A program made the position numbers and the translations under genes. Shown here piece after piece: positions 41,520 through 51,913 of a stretch of 64,000 bases of DNA. The notes under the pieces were generated by a model. The model ran no database searches. It saw only the letters and a program-made list of their open reading frames with translations, and was not told the DNA's origin. The DNA comes from TMP-24 sp964600685 (GTDB taxonomy: Bacteria > Pseudomonadota > Alphaproteobacteria > Rhodobacterales > Rhodobacteraceae), in the NCBI GenBank assembly GCA_964600685.1, contig CAZRKU010000002.1:1-64000 (forward strand), read 5' to 3'. Positions within the stretch are counted from its first letter, which is position 1. Each line of letters opens with the position of its first letter.

Positions 41520-42182
41520 ATGACCCCGACGATCGTCGACCAGATTGCCGAAAAATTGTGGATGCGGATCGTCGCCGGCGAACTGCCGGCAGGTGCCCGT
41601 CTCAGGCAGGATGAAATCGCCGCCGAATTCGGATCGAGCCATGTGCCGGTGCGCGAAGCCTTCCGGCGGTTGGAAGCGGACGGGCTGGTGGTATCCGAGC
41701 CAAGGCGCGGCGTCAGGGTCGCGCAGTCTGATCGCGCGCAGCATTTTGAAACGCTCGAAATGCGTGCGGTGCTTGAAGGTCTGGCGCTTTTTCACGCGGC
41801 CACGGAATATTCCCCGCAGGATTTCAGCGCGGTGTCCGAGGCGGATGCAGCCTGCGGACGCGCCACGACCGCCGAGGAATGGGAGGAAGCCAATCGCCGA
41901 TTCCACGTGCTGCTGATTACACCTTGCCCCTTGCCCGCGTTGCTCAGGACCGTCCGTCGTCTGCAGATGATGTCGGCCCTGTCGGCGCGCGCACTGGGCG
42001 GCAGGCAGACGGGAGCCTTTCCCCGCGCCGACCGCGACCACAAGGCGATCCTGACCGCGCTCCAGGCCGATGATGCGGAGCTTTGCGCCACGCTGCTGAC
42101 CCGCCACATCCGGCGTGGTCATCTGACATCTGGTGGCGGCAAGTCGGCAGCGGCCGGTCCGGGATGGACACGGAATAGATAA
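41520..42182 (+). CDS. bioR: Biotin operon repressor BioR (GntR family)
   Basis: FCD-type GntR regulator of 220 aa next to bioB, with the helix-turn-helix LRQDEIAAEFGSSHVPVREAFRRLEADGLVV. In alphaproteobacteria BioR represses biotin genes at boxes of the form TTATMKATAA; an exact box lies between this gene and bioB. A weaker box overlaps its own stop codon. No box is visible in front of bioR itself. In the 128-bp spacer before it there is only a short GCCGC hairpin. Confidence 0.9.
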   Translation: MTPTIVDQIAEKLWMRIVAGELPAGARLRQDEIAAEFGSSHVPVREAFRRLEADGLVVSEPRRGVRVAQSDRAQHFETLEMRAVLEGLALFHAATEYSPQDFSAVSEADAACGRATTAEEWEEANRRFHVLLITPCPLPALLRTVRRLQMMSALSARALGGRQTGAFPRADRDHKAILTALQADDAELCATLLTRHIRRGHLTSGGGKSAAAGPGWTRNR

Positions 42183-42223
42183 TATGAGATCAATCCGCGC
42201 GTGGGCCAAGGTTTTATAGATAA
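42173..42223. promoter_or_regulatory. BioR boxes before bioB
   Basis: TTATAGATAA (42214-42223) matches the BioR consensus exactly and covers a TATAGA -10 box 30 bp before the bioB start. GAATAGATAA (42173-42182) differs at two positions and covers the bioR stop codon. Two sites 41 bp apart suggest cooperative repression of bioB-bioZ. Confidence 0.85.
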
Positions 42224-42252
42224 TTTGCCCCCGCGTTGCAAACGGGGAACCT

Positions 42253-43251
42253 ATGCCGAAAGACCTGCCGCAGACGACCGCCATCCGTTCCGACTGGACC
42301 CGTGCCGAGGCGGAAGCGCTCTATTATCAGCCATTCATGGATCTGCTGTTTCAGGCGCAGACCGTCCACCGCGCGCATTTCGATCCGAACCGCGTGCAGA
42401 TGAGCCGCCTTCTGTCGGTCAAGACCGGCGGCTGCCCCGAAGATTGCAGCTATTGCAGCCAGTCGGCGCGCAACGGCTCTACTCTGTCCGCCTCCAAGCT
42501 GATGGAGGTCGAACGGGTGCTGGCCGAGGCGCGCAAGGCCAAGGCGGCAGGGGCCACGCGCTATTGCATGGGCGCAGCCTGGCGCAGCCCCAAGGACCGC
42601 GACATGCCCGCCATCGAGGCGATGGTGCGCGGCGTGCGTGACCTGGGCATGGAAACCTGCATGACGCTGGGGATGCTGGATGAAAATCAGGTGCTGCGGC
42701 TGAAAGGCGCTGGCCTCGACTATTACAACCACAATATCGACACGTCCGAGAGCTTCTATTCCGAAGTGATCACCACCCGGACCTTCGCCGACCGTCTGGA
42801 CACACTGGCCCGCGTCCGCGACGCAGGGATCAAGGTCTGTTCGGGGGGCATTCTGGGCATGGGTGAAACGGCGGGCGACCGGATCGACATGCTCCTGACG
42901 CTGGCCACATTGCCGGAGCATCCCGAAAGCGTGCCGATCAACATGCTGATTCCAATTGCCGACACGCCGCTGGCCGATGCCGCGCCGGTCGATCCGATCG
43001 ACTTCGTGCGGGTCGTGGCGCTGGGCCGCATCCTGATGCCGCAAAGCCATATGCGCCTCTCGGCCGGCCGGACGGAGATGAGCGACGAGATGCAGGCTCT
43101 GTGCTTCTTTGCCGGGGCCAACTCGATCTTCATGGGCGATACGCTTCTGACCGCCGCCAATCCGGGGGTGGACAAGGACCAGCGCCTGTTCGACCGGCTG
43201 GGCATTCTGCCGGAAGAAGCCCGCGAACACATCTGCCCGTCGGCCGAATGA
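42253..43251 (+). CDS. bioB: Biotin synthase
   Basis: Radical SAM enzyme of 332 aa that inserts sulfur into dethiobiotin, the last step of biotin synthesis. The CX3CX2C motif is C61, C65, C68 (GCPEDCSYCSQS); YNHNIDTS and CSGGILGMGET follow, and GANSIFMGDTLLT binds the [2Fe-2S] region. First gene of the biotin operon behind the BioR box; its stop overlaps bioF by ATGA. Confidence 0.97.
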   Translation: MPKDLPQTTAIRSDWTRAEAEALYYQPFMDLLFQAQTVHRAHFDPNRVQMSRLLSVKTGGCPEDCSYCSQSARNGSTLSASKLMEVERVLAEARKAKAAGATRYCMGAAWRSPKDRDMPAIEAMVRGVRDLGMETCMTLGMLDENQVLRLKGAGLDYYNHNIDTSESFYSEVITTRTFADRLDTLARVRDAGIKVCSGGILGMGETAGDRIDMLLTLATLPEHPESVPINMLIPIADTPLADAAPVDPIDFVRVVALGRILMPQSHMRLSAGRTEMSDEMQALCFFAGANSIFMGDTLLTAANPGVDKDQRLFDRLGILPEEAREHICPSAE

Positions 43252-44381
43252 GCCATCTCGACGCGCATCGCGGGCTGCTCGACAGTCTTGGCCAGCGCGG
43301 TCGGCTGCGCAGGCTGACCCCGATCACGGGTGCTGATTTCGCCTCGAACGACTATCTGGGTCTGGCGGGGTCTGACCTTGTGCGCGATCTGGCCGTGGCA
43401 GCCCTGGCGCGGGGCATCCCCCTGGGTGCGGGCGCGGCGCGGCTTCTGCGCGGCAACCACGAGGCGTTCGTGGCGCTGGAGGCGGAGGCCGCCGCGCATT
43501 TCGAGTCCGAAGCCGCGCTCTATTTCGGATCGGGTTACACCGCGAACCTCGCACTCTTTTCCGCGCTCCCGCAGGTGCGCGATCTGGTGCTGCATGATGC
43601 GCTGATTCATGCGAGCTCGCTTGACGGCATGCGCCTTGGCGCGGCAGAGACGCGCGCTTTCGCCCACAATGACGCGAACGCGGCCGAAGCGGCGCTGCTC
43701 GACTGGCGGGCCGCGGGCGGCAATGGCCATGTCTGGATCGCGACGGAAAGCCTGTTCAGCATGGATGGCGACCGCGCGCCGCTGACCGACCTGATGGCGC
43801 TGGCCGACCGGCAAGGGGCCTTCCTGATCGTGGACGAAGCGCATGCGACCGGCATCTGGGGGCCGGAGGGACGGGGGTTGGCCGCCGCCTTTGCCGGAAG
43901 GGAAAATGTCGTCGGCCTGCACACCTGCGGCAAGGCCATGGGCGTGCAGGGGGCGCTTGTGACAGCGGCGCGCCCGCTGGTCGAGACTTTGATCAACCGC
44001 GCCCGCGGGTTCATCTATTCCACCGCGCCCTCGCCCCTTCTGGCCGAGGTCTTGCGCGGCGTTCTGGCGCATCTGGCCCATGACCCGGCACGGCGTGAAC
44101 GGCTCCTGGCGCGGGTCGCGCGGGCGGGTGACCTGGCCCGGTCGATCGGCCTTGAACCGACCGGCAGTCAGATTCAGCCCGTTCTTCTGCCCGGCGATGC
44201 GCGTGTGCTGGCGGCAGCCGCTGCTTTGCAGGGTCAGGGGTTCGACATCCGCGCGATCCGCGCGCCGACCGTGCCCAGGGGGCAGGAGCGGCTGCGCCTG
44301 TCGCTGACACTCAACCCCGGTGATGAGGAGGTCAGGGCCGCCTTCGCCGCCATTGCCCCCTTGATGGAGCGCGCAGCATGA
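43248..44381 (+). CDS. bioF: 8-amino-7-oxononanoate synthase
   Basis: PLP-dependent enzyme of 377 aa condensing pimeloyl-ACP with alanine. SNDYLGLAGS at the start, GAGAARLLRGNHEAF, DEAHATGIWGPEGRG and the lysine loop HTCGKAMGVQGALVT are seen. The start ATG 43248 overlaps bioB; the end overlaps bioD, so both neighbours are coupled. Confidence 0.96.
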   Translation: MSHLDAHRGLLDSLGQRGRLRRLTPITGADFASNDYLGLAGSDLVRDLAVAALARGIPLGAGAARLLRGNHEAFVALEAEAAAHFESEAALYFGSGYTANLALFSALPQVRDLVLHDALIHASSLDGMRLGAAETRAFAHNDANAAEAALLDWRAAGGNGHVWIATESLFSMDGDRAPLTDLMALADRQGAFLIVDEAHATGIWGPEGRGLAAAFAGRENVVGLHTCGKAMGVQGALVTAARPLVETLINRARGFIYSTAPSPLLAEVLRGVLAHLAHDPARRERLLARVARAGDLARSIGLEPTGSQIQPVLLPGDARVLAAAAALQGQGFDIRAIRAPTVPRGQERLRLSLTLNPGDEEVRAAFAAIAPLMERAA

Positions 44382-44992
44382 CCGCCTTTGTTGTGACGGG
44401 CACGGATACTGGCATCGGCAAGACGATCTTCGCTGCGGGTCTGACCGGACATCTGGGCGCGCACTACTGGAAACCCGTGCAGTCCGGGCTGGCGGAGGAA
44501 ACCGACAGCCAATGTGTCGCGCGGCTTGCCGGGTGCCCGACCGTCCCCGAGGCCTATAGGCTTCGCTTGCCCGCTTCGCCCCATATCTCCGCCGCGGCCG
44601 AAAGCGTCAGGATCGACCCCGCCCGCTTGGCCCTGCCTGATCCGCGCCCGCTGGTGATCGAAGGCGCGGGCGGGGTGATGGTGCCGCTGAACGACGATCT
44701 GCTGTTCCTCGACCAGATGGCGTGCTGGCAGGTGCCGGTGATCCTTTGCGCCCGCACCGCGCTTGGCACGATCAACCACAGCCTGCTGTCCCTCGCCGCG
44801 CTGGGGCGCGCGGGGGTGCCCGTGCATGGCATTGCCTTCATCGGCGCGTCCGAGCCGCAGGTGGAAGCGACGATCATCCGTTTGGGGCGCGTCCGGCGTC
44901 TTGGTCGTCTGCCCTTCCTCGACATGCTCACACCCGCCAGTTTGCGCTCGGCCTTTGCCGATGCCTTCCCGCCTGAAAGTTTCGCCCCATGA
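44378..44992 (+). CDS. bioD: Dethiobiotin synthetase
   Basis: ATP-dependent carboxylase of 204 aa closing the ureido ring. TGTDTGIGKTIFAAGL carries the P-loop; the motif KPVQSGL and EGAGGVMVPL (binding Mg and substrate) are seen. It overlaps bioF and bioA by four bases each. Confidence 0.96.
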   Translation: MTAFVVTGTDTGIGKTIFAAGLTGHLGAHYWKPVQSGLAEETDSQCVARLAGCPTVPEAYRLRLPASPHISAAAESVRIDPARLALPDPRPLVIEGAGGVMVPLNDDLLFLDQMACWQVPVILCARTALGTINHSLLSLAALGRAGVPVHGIAFIGASEPQVEATIIRLGRVRRLGRLPFLDMLTPASLRSAFADAFPPESFAP

Positions 44993-46239
44993 CCTCGCCC
45001 ATCTGGCACCCGTTTACCCAGCATGCCCTGTTCCCTTCCATGCGGCGCATCGTCGGGGCCGAGGGTGCCTGGCTGACCGATGCCGACGGGACGCGCATCT
45101 TTGACGCCATCTCCTCCTGGTGGGTGGTGACGCATGGCCATTGCCATCCGCATATCGTCGGGGCAATCCGCGATCAGGCCGGAAAGCTCGATCAGGTGAT
45201 CTTTGCAGGCTATACGCATGAACCTGCGGAGCGGTTCGCCGCAAACCTTCTCAAGCGCCTTCCCCAGTCACTCACCAGGGTCTTTTTCAGCGATTCAGGC
45301 TCTACTTCGGTCGAGGTGGCGCTGAAGATGGCGCTTGGCCATTTCCGCCACCGGGGCGAAGACCGCCATCGGATCTTGGTGATGGAAAACGGCTATCACG
45401 GCGATACGGTCGGCACGATGTCGGCGGGCGAACGCGGCACCTTCACCCAGCCCTATGACCCGCTTCTGTTCGCGGTCGACCGCATCCCCTTCCCGGTCGA
45501 GGGGGCCGAGCAGGCGACGCTCGACGCGCTGGAGGCGCTGGCACGCCGTCCCGACACCGCGGCGCTCTTGATCGAACCTCTGGCTCTGGGGGCGGGCGGA
45601 ATGCGATTTTACCCGCCCCGGGTTCTGTCGGAGATGGCCGCGATCTGCGCCCGCCATGGCGTTCTTCTGGTCGCGGACGAGGTGATGACCGGCTGGGGCC
45701 GCACCGGGCGGTTCCTGGCCTGCGACCATGCCGGGGTCGTGCCGGACATATTGTGCCTGTCCAAGGGCATCACTGGCGGGCACCTGCCGCTGGCCGTCAC
45801 GCTCTGCCGCGAGGAGATCTATCAATCCCATTGGTCAGAGGACCGGCGCAAGACCTTCTTCCATTCGTCGTCCTACACCGCCAACCCGATCGCCTGCGCG
45901 GCGGCGGTCGCCAATCTCGAACTGTGGGACAGCGAACCCGTGCAGGACCGCATCGGCCGGGTAGCGGCCGTGCAGTCCGAGGGGCTGGCCCGGCTGGCAG
46001 CGCATCCGAACCTGTCGGGCGCGCGCCAGATCGGCACGATCCTTGCCGCCGACGTCGGGCGGGCGGGCAGCTACCTGTCGGACATCGGGCCGGACCTGAT
46101 GCGCTTCTTCGCCACACGAAACCTGCTGATCCGGCCCCTGGGCAATACGGTCTACCTGCTGCCGCCCTATTGCAGCACCGCTGCCGAGCTGACCGCATGT
46201 CACGACGCAATCCTGGAGGCCGCCGATGCCTTTGGCTGA
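44989..46239 (+). CDS. bioA: Adenosylmethionine-8-amino-7-oxononanoate aminotransferase
   Basis: PLP aminotransferase of 416 aa using SAM as amino donor. WHPFTQH at the start, SSWWVVTHGHCHP, FFSDSGSTSVEVALKMALG, and the lysine loop CLSKGITGGHLPLA are typical of BioA. The final 14 bases overlap bioZ. Confidence 0.96.
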   Translation: MTSPIWHPFTQHALFPSMRRIVGAEGAWLTDADGTRIFDAISSWWVVTHGHCHPHIVGAIRDQAGKLDQVIFAGYTHEPAERFAANLLKRLPQSLTRVFFSDSGSTSVEVALKMALGHFRHRGEDRHRILVMENGYHGDTVGTMSAGERGTFTQPYDPLLFAVDRIPFPVEGAEQATLDALEALARRPDTAALLIEPLALGAGGMRFYPPRVLSEMAAICARHGVLLVADEVMTGWGRTGRFLACDHAGVVPDILCLSKGITGGHLPLAVTLCREEIYQSHWSEDRRKTFFHSSSYTANPIACAAAVANLELWDSEPVQDRIGRVAAVQSEGLARLAAHPNLSGARQIGTILAADVGRAGSYLSDIGPDLMRFFATRNLLIRPLGNTVYLLPPYCSTAAELTACHDAILEAADAFG

Positions 46240-47197
46240 GGGGGTCTTCTGGGCGGGCTTCGGGCATTACGTGCCGGAACGGCAGGTCGCCAATGCCGAG
46301 ATCGAGGCCGATCTTGGCCTGCCCGATGGCTGGATCGAGGGCCGGACCGGAATCAGGACCCGCCACTATGCCGCCCCGGATCAGGCGCTCAGCGATCTGG
46401 CGGTGCCCGCCGGGCAAATGGCGCTGGCGGGTGCGCGGGACGTGGGGCTTTTGCTCCTTGCGACCTCCACCCCCGACCATCTTCTGCCGCCGACCGCGCC
46501 GCTGGTCGCGCACCGGCTGGGGCTGTCGTGCGGGGCGGTCGATCTGGCCGGGGCCTGTGCGGGGTTCTTGCATGCGCTGGCGCTTGGTGCGGCGCATTGC
46601 AAGGTGACCGGACAGGCGGTGCTGGTGATCGGTGCCAATATCCTCAGCCGCCGGATCGAACCGACCGAAGCGGCAAGCCGCGTCCTCTTCGCCGACGCGG
46701 CGGGGGCGGTATTGCTGCGGCCCTGCGACGATGCGAGACGCGGGCTTGTGGCGGCTGATCTCGGTTCGGACGGAAGCAGCTACGACATGATCTCGATCCC
46801 GCGCGGCGGTTCGCGCCTGCCATTCGGCGCGCCGGGCGCGGGCGGGTTGACGATGCGTATGCCCGACGGGCCATCGGTCTTTACCGCCGCAGTCGACGGG
46901 ATGGTGAACTCGGGCCGGAAGGCCCTGGCCGACGCGGGGTTGCAGGCCGCCGACGTTGCCACCTGGGTTCCCCATCAGGCCAATGCCCGGATCATTCGGC
47001 GGGTCGGCCACGGCCTTGGCCTTGAGCGCGCCGAATGGCTGGGCACGCTGGCCCGGCATGGAAATTCGTCCGCCGCGACCATCCCGCTTGCCCTGTCGGT
47101 GCGGGTGGCGGAGGAGGGCGCGCTGCTGCGCGGCCCGGTCCTCCTGTCGGCTTTCGGGGCTGGAACCCTCTGGGGGTCGCTCGTCTGGAATATCTGA
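46226..47197 (+). CDS. bioZ: Beta-ketoacyl-ACP synthase III-like BioZ
   Basis: FabH-like thiolase-fold protein of 323 aa. The active-site Cys is in LAGACAGFLHAL, His in VPHQANARI and Asn in RHGNSSAATIPLAL. In alphaproteobacteria BioZ condenses glutaryl-CoA (from lysine breakdown) with malonyl-ACP to start pimeloyl-ACP synthesis, replacing BioC/BioH, neither of which is present here. The position at the end of bioBFDA distinguishes it from the fatty-acid FabH. The 124-bp spacer after it is AT-rich and probably holds the nadA promoter. Confidence 0.92.
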   Translation: MPLAEGVFWAGFGHYVPERQVANAEIEADLGLPDGWIEGRTGIRTRHYAAPDQALSDLAVPAGQMALAGARDVGLLLLATSTPDHLLPPTAPLVAHRLGLSCGAVDLAGACAGFLHALALGAAHCKVTGQAVLVIGANILSRRIEPTEAASRVLFADAAGAVLLRPCDDARRGLVAADLGSDGSSYDMISIPRGGSRLPFGAPGAGGLTMRMPDGPSVFTAAVDGMVNSGRKALADAGLQAADVATWVPHQANARIIRRVGHGLGLERAEWLGTLARHGNSSAATIPLALSVRVAEEGALLRGPVLLSAFGAGTLWGSLVWNI

Positions 47198-47321
47198 CGT
47201 CTGGCAGATGCCCCGTGCCCTTTCATTCTGTTTGCGCACATATAAATTTCTTTTATTTCAATAGGTTGATATGGATTTGCCTTGGCTGTAGAAGCCCCAG
47301 ACACTTTGAAGGGGGGACAAG

Positions 47322-48374
47322 ATGCCCGACCTGACCGAAATGCGCCGCACGCTGGCCGACGCCTATGACCTTGCCCCTTCACTGAAGGCGGCAGGGGCAA
47401 CAGCCGAGATTCATTCCAGGATGGACCGGGTCGTGCCGTTCGCCGACTGGGCGCGCCATGCGCCCTACGTGCTGGCGATCAACCGGCTGAAACGCGACCG
47501 CAATGCGGTGATCCTTGCCCACAATTACATGACCCCCGACATTTTTCACGGTGTGGCCGACGTGGTCGGCGACAGTCTGCAACTGGCGATCGAAGCGCGG
47601 AAGGTGAAGGCCGATGTGATTGTCCAGTGCGGCGTGCATTTCATGGCCGAAACCTCGAAGATCCTCAATCCCTCCAAGATCGTGCTGATGCCTGACATGG
47701 GAGCGGGCTGTTCGCTGGCAGAATCGATCACGCCCGAGGGTATCGCTGAAATGCGCGCCCGCTACCCCGGCGCGCCGGTGGTCAGCTATGTCAACACCAC
47801 CGCGGCGGTGAAGGCCGCTTCCGACATCTGCTGCACGTCGGCCAATGCCGCGCAGATCGTGGCGGCGATGCCGGGCGATACGGTGATCATGACGCCCGAC
47901 AGATATCTGGCGCAGAATGTGGCACGGCAGGTGCCGCAAAAGCGCATCGTCTGGTGGGACGGGTCGTGCATCGTGCATGAACGGTTCACGGCCGCCGATC
48001 TGCGCGATTTCCGCGCCTTCCAGCCGGATGTGACGATCATTGCCCATCCCGAATGCCCGCCCGATGTGGTGGCCGAAGCGGATTTCACCGGCTCGACCGC
48101 CGGGATCATTGATTATGTGGCACGTGAACGTCCGGCCAGGGCAATGCTGGTGACGGAATGTTCCATGGCATCGAACATCGCCGACGATCTGCCGGAGGTC
48201 GAGTTTGTCGGCCCCTGCAACATGTGCCCCTACATGAAGATGATCACGCTGGAAAAGGTACTCTGGTCGCTGCACAGGATGACCACCCCGGTCGAGATCG
48301 CGCCCGAGGTGGCTGAACCGGCGCGGCGCGCGGTGGAGCGGATGATCGACCTTTCGCGCCGGGCAGCGGCATGA
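47322..48374 (+). CDS. nadA: Quinolinate synthase
   Basis: [4Fe-4S] enzyme of 350 aa making quinolinate from iminoaspartate and dihydroxyacetone phosphate. Cluster cysteines appear to be those in GAGCSLAESI or QCGVHF, ICCTSANA, and GPCNMCPYMK. HNYMTPDIFHGVADVVGDS and AHPECPPDV hold the substrate. It starts the nad operon, overlapping nadB by four bases. Confidence 0.95.
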   Translation: MPDLTEMRRTLADAYDLAPSLKAAGATAEIHSRMDRVVPFADWARHAPYVLAINRLKRDRNAVILAHNYMTPDIFHGVADVVGDSLQLAIEARKVKADVIVQCGVHFMAETSKILNPSKIVLMPDMGAGCSLAESITPEGIAEMRARYPGAPVVSYVNTTAAVKAASDICCTSANAAQIVAAMPGDTVIMTPDRYLAQNVARQVPQKRIVWWDGSCIVHERFTAADLRDFRAFQPDVTIIAHPECPPDVVAEADFTGSTAGIIDYVARERPARAMLVTECSMASNIADDLPEVEFVGPCNMCPYMKMITLEKVLWSLHRMTTPVEIAPEVAEPARRAVERMIDLSRRAAA

Positions 48375-49927
48375 GCCGGACAACCGGGCGGGTCATCATC
48401 ATCGGCGCGGGGCTGGCCGCGCTTTCGGCGGCCCTGCGGCTGGCACCCCGGCCGGTTCTGATGATCTCGCCCGAACCAATGGGCGATGGAGCTTCATCAG
48501 CCTGGGCGCAGGGCGGGGTCGCGGCCGCCATCGGGCCGGGTGACAGCGCCGCCGATCATGCCGCCGATACGCTGCGCGCGGGGGCGGGCACGGTTGATCC
48601 GGGGGTGGCCGAACTGGTGACGCGGCTGGCCCGCGACCATATTCTCGACCTGACACGCCTTGGCGCGCCGTTCGACCTGGATGAAAACGGCGGGTATGTC
48701 CTGTCGCGCGAAGCGGCCCACGCCCGCCCGCGCGTGGTGCGGGTGAAAGGCGATCAGGCGGGGCGCGCCATCATGGCCGTGCTGATCGACGCGGTGCGGG
48801 CCGAACCTTCCATTCAGATTGCCGAGGGTCTCATGGCCACTGGCCTGATCAGGCAAGGCGACCGGGTCAGCGGCGTCTGGCTGGAACGGGCCGAGAGACC
48901 ATCGGGGCGCATCGAGATCTATGGTCCGGCGGTTCTGCTGGCCGGGGGCGGATCGGGCGGGCTTTATGCCGTCACGACCAACCCCGCCCGTATCCGCGGG
49001 CAGGCACTCGGCATGGCGGCACGGGCCGGGGCGGTGATCGGCGACCCCGAATTCGTGCAGTTCCATCCCACGGCCATCGCCAGCGGCAAAGACCCCGCAC
49101 CCCTGGCAACCGAGGCGCTGCGCGGCGAAGGCGCGGTGCTGATCAACGCCTTGGGCGAACGGTTCATGCTGCCTCTGCATCCTGATGCGGAACTCGCCCC
49201 GCGCGACATCGTGGCCCGCGCGATCTTTGCCGAAACGCAGGCCGGTCGTTACCCGGTGCTGGATGCGCGCGATTGCCTGGGCGAAACGATCCTGACCCGG
49301 TTCCCAACCGTGGTCGAGGCCTGCCTGCGCGCGGGCATTGATCCGGTGGCCGGGCCGATCCCGGTTGCGGCGGCCGCACATTACCATATGGGCGGCGTGG
49401 CGACCGACCGGCGCGGGCGAAGCTCTCTGCCCGGCCTCTGGGTCTGCGGCGAAGCTGCCTGCACGGGCTTGCATGGTGCGAACCGCCTGGCCTCCAACGG
49501 GCTTCTGGAGGCGTTGGTGTTCGCCCGGCTGGCGGCAGACGACATTTCAGCCGATCTGCCCCGCGACGGGGATATGTCCACCGTGAGCTTCGCTTTCGCC
49601 GAAGGCGGCTCACCCGTGGATGAGGCCGCCGTGGCGCGGCTGCGCCGGGTGATGACCGATCATGTGGGCGTGGTGCGCGATGGGGCGGGTCTGCGTGATG
49701 CGCTGGACGAGATCGCGCGAATTGCGCGTCATGCCCCGGGGTCAGCAGCGATGGCGAACATGCTGGCGACCGCAACCCTGATCACCGCTGCCGCGCTGAT
49801 GCGGCGTGAAAGCCGGGGTGGTCATTTCCGCGCTGACTTTCTCAAGGCCGATCCGGCGCAGGCGAGGGGCACGCGCCTGATTCTTGATGAAGCACTTGCT
49901 CTGCGCGACTTGAAGGAGACTGTCTGA
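48371..49927 (+). CDS. nadB: L-aspartate oxidase
   Basis: Flavoprotein of 518 aa that oxidises aspartate to iminoaspartate. FAD-binding VIIIGAGLAALSAAL, ASSAWAQGGVAAAIG, and FVQFHPTAIA; active-site Arg lies in the C-terminal half (CTGLHGANRLASNGLLEALVF). It feeds NadA directly. One base separates its stop from nadC. Confidence 0.96.
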   Translation: MSRTTGRVIIIGAGLAALSAALRLAPRPVLMISPEPMGDGASSAWAQGGVAAAIGPGDSAADHAADTLRAGAGTVDPGVAELVTRLARDHILDLTRLGAPFDLDENGGYVLSREAAHARPRVVRVKGDQAGRAIMAVLIDAVRAEPSIQIAEGLMATGLIRQGDRVSGVWLERAERPSGRIEIYGPAVLLAGGGSGGLYAVTTNPARIRGQALGMAARAGAVIGDPEFVQFHPTAIASGKDPAPLATEALRGEGAVLINALGERFMLPLHPDAELAPRDIVARAIFAETQAGRYPVLDARDCLGETILTRFPTVVEACLRAGIDPVAGPIPVAAAAHYHMGGVATDRRGRSSLPGLWVCGEAACTGLHGANRLASNGLLEALVFARLAADDISADLPRDGDMSTVSFAFAEGGSPVDEAAVARLRRVMTDHVGVVRDGAGLRDALDEIARIARHAPGSAAMANMLATATLITAAALMRRESRGGHFRADFLKADPAQARGTRLILDEALALRDLKETV

Positions 49928-49928
49928 G

Positions 49929-50765
<837 letters not shown>

Positions 50766-50971
50766 TCCGGCGTCAGTCGCCGTGCCACTGCGCGGGCAAG
50801 CTCACATTCTTTCAAGGAGATAATTGGTCGAAGCGAGGCCCACTGCTTCTTCGTGTTCGTGGCTATCCCCCCTGATCTGTTACCTCAAAGGATAGTTACG
50901 CCACACAGATTGAGGCAGAACCTCTTTAAGGGAAAAGCGACAGCCGCCCATCAAATGCCGGGAATGAACAC

Positions 50972-51913
50972 CTACAGATCTCTCTTGCCCATTTGCCCGA
51001 GCGGGCCAAGAGACTGAAGATAGGGCGGGTTTTCACCATTCTTGTAGACATCAAACGTCGCGGTGCGATCACGCCAGGACTTCAGGACCTGCCCCAGGCC
51101 ATTGGCGCCGTCCCGCCGCGCCTGACGAACCAGGCCAAGATCGATCATCACCGGAAACACCTCGGGGATCTGCCCCGCCTGGTACACCACCCGGCCCGAA
51201 GGGTCGGCCACCAGCGAGCGGCCGTTGCCGCCGCCGTCAAGCCCGTTCACATCCACCACATAGCATTGAAACATCACCGCGGTGGCCTGCACGATGGCGA
51301 TTTCGGCGCCGCGGTCCGTGGTTCCCGTCAAGACCGGATGAATCAGCACCTCGGCGCCCATGCTGGTCAGCGTCCGCATCACTTCGGGAAACCAGATGTC
51401 GTAACAGATGCTCAGGCCAAACCGCCCGACACCCGGCACGTCAAAAACCAGAAAATCCTTGCCACCCTCGACGCCGTCCTCAAAGGGCGCGAACGGAAAC
51501 AGCTTGTCATAGCGCCCGGCAATGCTGCCGTCCGGCGCGATCACCACTGCGTGGTTGTAGGTCCGCCCGTCCCGTCGCACGAACATCGACCCCGGAACGA
51601 TCCAGACCCCGTGCCTGGCCGCCAGCCTGCGGAACACGTCGATATCGTCGTCGGGCGCGGACGAGATGCGTGACACGAGCGGCCCATGCATCGCCAGTTC
51701 CGAAAAGACGATCATGTCGGTGCCGGGAAACAGCAGCATCGTTTCCTCGACCCTGGCCTGCATCGCCGGAATGGACTTGCCGGCCAGCGAAACGGGCATC
51801 TGAACGCCCGCCACAAGAAACCGCGCGCCTTCGCGCGCGGAGAGGTCCGCCATGTCGTCAACCATTTGAACAGGCGGCGCGATTTCGCGGGGCCTCGACC
51901 GCAGTTCGTCCAT
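50972..51913 (-). CDS. Nitrilase-superfamily (carbon-nitrogen) hydrolase
   Basis: Amidohydrolase of up to 313 aa. The triad is Glu in VFSELAMHG, Lys in RYDKLFPF and Cys in SICYDIWFPE. Substrates of the superfamily are amides or nitriles. The start is uncertain: ATG 51913 overlaps the P1 peptidase gene by 56 bases, and ATG 51865 or 51853 are alternatives, none with a good Shine-Dalgarno. Last gene of the peptide importer operon, hence probably a hydrolase of imported amides. Confidence 0.87.
   Translation of the reverse strand: MDELRSRPREIAPPVQMVDDMADLSAREGARFLVAGVQMPVSLAGKSIPAMQARVEETMLLFPGTDMIVFSELAMHGPLVSRISSAPDDDIDVFRRLAARHGVWIVPGSMFVRRDGRTYNHAVVIAPDGSIAGRYDKLFPFAPFEDGVEGGKDFLVFDVPGVGRFGLSICYDIWFPEVMRTLTSMGAEVLIHPVLTGTTDRGAEIAIVQATAVMFQCYVVDVNGLDGGGNGRSLVADPSGRVVYQAGQIPEVFPVMIDLGLVRQARRDGANGLGQVLKSWRDRTATFDVYKNGENPPYLQSLGPLGQMGKRDL

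Noticed and set aside
43101..43247. An N-terminal extension of BioF
   Set aside because: The extra 49 codons lie inside bioB, and the ATG overlapping the bioB stop gives the normal family start.
50817..50891. A 23-codon TTG-start ORF behind an AAGGAG in the nadC-nitrilase spacer
   Set aside because: One Shine-Dalgarno alone with no conserved peptide or neighbouring target; probably chance.
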